This document shows, one piece after another, positions 61,516 through 64,000 of a stretch of 64,000 bases of DNA (its first letter is position 1; every line of letters starts with the position of its first letter). Both the position numbers and the translations under genes were made by a program. Source of the stretch: Pilimelia anulata (lineage in GTDB: Bacteria > Actinomycetota > Actinomycetes > Mycobacteriales > Micromonosporaceae); the NCBI RefSeq assembly GCF_014647895.1, contig NZ_BMQB01000005.1, positions 186,001 to 250,000 of the forward strand, given 5' to 3'. Under the pieces are notes generated by a model that saw only the letters and a program-made list of their open reading frames with translations, was not told where the DNA came from and searched no databases.

Positions 61516-61746
61516 ATGCGCATGGTACAGCCAGGTCAGGTGATCCGGATCGATGAGGACGACTACGCCTACGGCGTCGGCGCGCTGACCCTCCGCGTGA
61601 CCGACCTCGCCCCGCACGACGACCCGGGGTGGGTCCGGGTCAGCGGCGTGCAGATCCACTGGACGGGCGACGACGGTCCGAGCCGCGAGGTACTGGTCCG
61701 GTCGTCCGCCCAGGTCAGCACAGTCGCCCGCGGCGCCGCCGGCTGA
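61516..61746 (+). CDS. Small conserved-type protein of unknown function (76 aa)
   Basis: A 76-residue, probably beta-rich acidic protein. VQPGQVIRIDEDDYAYGVGALTLRVTDL and WVRVSGVQIHWTGDDGP suggest an OB- or SH3-like small barrel. GAGGA lies about 6 nt before the ATG at 61516; ATG at 61522 is an alternative. It is divergent from the PemK-like gene by about 220 bp. I recall similar proteins in other actinobacteria but cannot name a family. It is not a typical antitoxin, although pairing with PemK cannot be excluded. Confidence 0.65.
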   Translation: MRMVQPGQVIRIDEDDYAYGVGALTLRVTDLAPHDDPGWVRVSGVQIHWTGDDGPSREVLVRSSAQVSTVARGAAG

Positions 61747-62432
61747 CCCCGCCCGCAGCCGGTCCCTGAGCCGACGGAACCATGCGGTCGGGGACCATGC
61801 GGGCGGCAGCAGCCGCCTGCGTGACCACCGGACGCGAAACGGGTGACAACGAACAGCACCGCATCCAGTACATACCGGGCGGTATCGAGCCACGGCCCCC
61901 GCCCGGGGCTTCACCGTGCTGCCCGATCCGGCTCGTCGATGGATTGTGGCCGCGACGTTCTCTTTGCTCCGCGGCATCGGTCCCCCTTTCATGGCATCCA
62001 CATCGCGTCGGCCGGCCCCGGCGGCAGCCCGCGGCATCGTGCGTGCGGCACCACCGCTTACTCGCCGGGTCCTTTCGTCTCGTCAAGGTGGGGCCGTCGG
62101 GGCAGCAGTCCATCGCCAGGTAGACGCGTGCTGCCGTCCGGTTCGTCATGATTCGGTTCAGTCATTGTGTGGCTGGCGGCTCGGCTCTCCCCGGCGCTTC
62201 GGTCGTGACTGCCGATCGGGAGTTCGCGGTGCTCGGCGCAGCCGGGACACGCGGTGCCCGGCCGCAGCAGCCGCGCCGGCTCGAGCCGGCTCATTGTGGA
62301 GCGTCCGCGACCGTCGTCCGCGGTTATCCACAGGACGGTGGTTATCCACAGGCCGGCCGCTGCGGCGGTGGCCGGCGGTGGCGGCAGCGCGCAGGGTGAG
62401 CGCGCCGGAGCCGTTCACCGCAGGAGGCCGCG
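61747..62432. other. Long intergenic region upstream of ssd, with DnaA boxes
   Basis: About 690 bp with no convincing gene; short frames on both strands lack consistent codon bias. One minus-strand frame starting near 62000 has a fair ribosome-binding site but soon degenerates. The notable content is the pair of DnaA boxes at 62324-62350. Confidence 0.45.
62324..62350 (+). promoter_or_regulatory. Pair of perfect DnaA boxes upstream of ssd
   Basis: TTATCCACA occurs at 62324-62332 and 62342-62350 in the same orientation, each within a 13-bp direct repeat GGTTATCCACAGG. They are about 85-110 bp before the ssd start, so DnaA control of this septum/pilus operon or DnaA titration are possible roles. 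Confidence 0.6.
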
Positions 62433-63527
62433 ATGCCGCGCCGCTCACCCGTCCCCGCCACCCCGCCGGGGCCCGTCCACCCACTGCTGGTCACCGCCGA
62501 CCGCGACCTGCTCGACGACATCCTGCGGCTGGCCGCGGCGGCGGGCGTGGAGCTGCGCGTCGCCCTCGACCCGACCGCGGCCCGGCCCAACCACGCGGGC
62601 GCACCCCTGGTCCTGCTCGGCGTGGACCAAGCGGGCGCCTGGTCCCGCGCTGACCTGCCCCGACACGATCGCGTCGTACTCGTCGCCCGCGGTACCCAGC
62701 CGCCGGCCGAGCTGGCCGAACGGGTCGGCGCCGCCTACGTCGCGCAGTTGCCGGAGGCCGAGCACTGGCTCGTCGCCCGGCTCGGCGATCCGCCGCCGGG
62801 CCGCCGCGCCCGCACCATCGCCGTACTCAGCGGCCGGGGCGGCGCCGGCGGCAGCGTACTGGCCACGGCCCTCGCCCGGACCGCGGCGCATTCGTCCCTG
62901 GGCACGCTGCTCGTCGACGCCGACCCCCTGGGCGGCGGCCTGGACCTGCTGCTGGGCTGGGAGGAACTCGACGGCCTGCGCTGGCCGGAGCTGACCGCCG
63001 CCCGCGGCCGGGTCGACGCCCCGGCGCTCGTTCGCGCGCTGCCGGGCCGCGGCGGCCTCTCCCTGCTGTCCTGGGACCGCGGTACGGCCGGCGACCTCCC
63101 CGCCGCGGCGATGGCCGCCGCGCTGGACGCCGGGCGCCGCGGCCGCGACCTGGTCGTCGTGGACGTCCCGCGCTACCTGTCCGCGGCCGCGATCCGGGCC
63201 CTGTCCGCCGCGGACCGAGCACTGGTCGTCGTACCGGCCGAACTGCGCGCCACCGCGGCGGCCGCCAGGGTGGTCGCCGCAGCCGCCGCACATCAGCAGC
63301 GCATCGAGGCGGTGGTGCGCGGCCCGGCACCCGGCCGTCTCCGAGCGATCGAGGTCGCCGAGGCGCTGGGCGTACCGCTGATCGGCACGCTGCGGCCCGA
63401 GCCGGGGCTGGCCGCCGCCCTCGAACGCGGCCGCGCGCCCGCGGCCAATCCGCGCGGCCCGCTGGCGACGCTCTGCCGGCAGCTACTCGTCGACCTGCTC
63501 GGCCCGTCCAGGGCGGTGGCCGCGTGA
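62433..63527 (+). CDS. ssd: Septum-site-determining protein Ssd (CpaE/MinD-like)
   Basis: A 364-residue MinD/ParA-superfamily protein. The first 120 residues form a receiver-like domain (HPLLVTADRDLLDDILRLAAAAGVELRV). The deviant Walker A at residues 133-141 reads SGRGGAGGS, so both Lys of the canonical KGGxGK[ST] are missing. VDADPLGGGLDLLLGWE near 170 and DLVVVDVPRY near 245 are the remaining ATPase-fold motifs. GCAGGAGG precedes the ATG. Ssd in mycobacteria influences septum formation. It is co-transcribed with tadA (GTGA overlap), suggesting a Tad/Flp pilus locus continuing to the right. Confidence 0.88.
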   Translation: MPRRSPVPATPPGPVHPLLVTADRDLLDDILRLAAAAGVELRVALDPTAARPNHAGAPLVLLGVDQAGAWSRADLPRHDRVVLVARGTQPPAELAERVGAAYVAQLPEAEHWLVARLGDPPPGRRARTIAVLSGRGGAGGSVLATALARTAAHSSLGTLLVDADPLGGGLDLLLGWEELDGLRWPELTAARGRVDAPALVRALPGRGGLSLLSWDRGTAGDLPAAAMAAALDAGRRGRDLVVVDVPRYLSAAAIRALSAADRALVVVPAELRATAAAARVVAAAAAHQQRIEAVVRGPAPGRLRAIEVAEALGVPLIGTLRPEPGLAAALERGRAPAANPRGPLATLCRQLLVDLLGPSRAVAA

Positions 63528-64000
63528 GCGCCCCCACCACCGGCGACCTGACCGCCCGCGTCCGCCGCCGGCTCACGGACAGCCCGACGTCCAACTCCCG
63601 TGCCGCCGTTGTCAGCGCGGTCCGAGCGGATCCGCACGCCGGTGTACTCGGCGACACCCGGGTCCTGCACCTCGCGGACCGGGTGCACAGCGACCTGGTC
63701 GGTGCCGGTCCACTCGCCCCGCTGCTCGCCGATCCGGCGGTCACCGACGTCCTCGTGAACGGCGTCGAGGTGTGGGTCGACCGGGGCGCCGGACCGCAGC
63801 CGGCACCCGTGCGGTTCGGCAGTCCCGAGGAGGTGCGCGCGCTGGCCCAACGCCTCGCCGCGGCGTGCGGGCGGCGACTGGACGACGGCTGCCCGTACGC
63901 GGACGCGCGACTGCCGGACGGCACCCGCGTGCACGCCGTCCTGCCGCCCCTGGCGGTCTCGGGGCCGTACCTGTCCCTGCGGACGTTCCGCCAGCGTCCG
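63524..64000 (+). CDS. tadA: Tad secretion ATPase TadA/CpaF (N-terminal part)
   Basis: The gene starts with GTG at 63524 overlapping the ssd stop (GTGA) and runs off the right edge. The 159 residues seen include LVGAGPLAPLLADPAVTDVLVNGVEVWVDRG, the characteristic N-terminal domain of TadA/CpaF ATPases, and DARLPDGTRVHAVLPPLAVSGPYLSLRTFRQ, the segment before Walker A. Walker motifs lie beyond the window. It should power assembly of Flp-type pili. Confidence 0.93.
   Translation, partial: MSAPTTGDLTARVRRRLTDSPTSNSRAAVVSAVRADPHAGVLGDTRVLHLADRVHSDLVGAGPLAPLLADPAVTDVLVNGVEVWVDRGAGPQPAPVRFGSPEEVRALAQRLAAACGRRLDDGCPYADARLPDGTRVHAVLPPLAVSGPYLSLRTFRQRP

Noticed and set aside
61747..62320. Short frames on both strands between the 76-aa gene and ssd
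   Set aside because: Poor starts, uneven codon bias and no recognisable motif.
1..64000. CRISPR arrays, insertion sequences or prophage
   Set aside because: No regularly spaced direct repeats with unique spacers, no transposase or integrase motifs; the holin-like gene is an isolated chromosomal membrane protein.

Overview
This window is very GC-rich DNA from an actinobacterium. The evidence is consistent: strongly GC-biased third codon positions, GTG/TTG starts, ATGA/GTGA gene overlaps, a 14-subunit NADH dehydrogenase operon with actinobacterial-style tails, a MenJ-type menaquinone reductase, WXG100/EccB/EccE/mycosin genes, and a septum-site Ssd/TadA pair. A filamentous Micromonosporaceae-like organism is a reasonable guess, but it is inference.

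Layout. 1-2.8 kb: selenocysteine island (start of selB, selA, tRNA-Sec with a TCA anticodon, and divergent selD using Cys instead of Sec). 2.8-7.0 kb: an SNF2 helicase overlapping a SWIM zinc-finger partner. 7.0-13.5 kb: aldo/keto reductase, mqnC (futalosine menaquinone pathway), an LPxTG surface protein, menG, a 62-aa protein and menJ. 13.5-29.4 kb: nuoA-N, tightly coupled, followed by a polyprenyl diphosphate synthase (quinone side chain). Between the 62-aa gene and menJ lie an iron-box-like palindrome and a near-perfect Rex operator, so quinone maturation and complex I are probably controlled by redox state and perhaps iron. 30.7-36.7 kb: a secreted LamG protein, an IclR regulator, an ECF sigma/anti-sigma pair, RarD and a holin-like membrane protein. 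36.8-48.6 kb: a type VII secretion segment (eccE, eccB, two WXG100 genes, mycP) followed by a 1,949-aa SseB-domain protein with a distinct C-terminal domain and a 120-aa partner that overlaps it by one base. 48.6-52.3 kb: tyrosinase with its copper chaperone, an EphE-like alpha/beta hydrolase lacking its nucleophile, and NhaA. 52.4-57.5 kb: M6 metalloprotease and acetyl-CoA synthetase. 57.7-64 kb: a degenerate Fic-fold protein, a HAD phosphatase, a solitary PemK/MazF, a small conserved protein, ssd and the start of tadA. The order acs / HAD / ssd / tadA with an EphE-like gene nearby recalls the Rv3657c-Rv3670 block of Mycobacterium tuberculosis.

The strongest observations are: (i) ten genes whose start codon lies 6-8 nt after a TANNNT box, the signature of leaderless transcription, which also fixes several start codons; (ii) the Rex/iron-box region before menJ-nuo; (iii) the SseB giant protein and its overlapping partner as a candidate secreted effector-immunity pair; (iv) two enzyme-fold proteins with destroyed active sites (Fic-like and EphE-like); and (v) two pairs of perfect DnaA boxes far from any replication gene.
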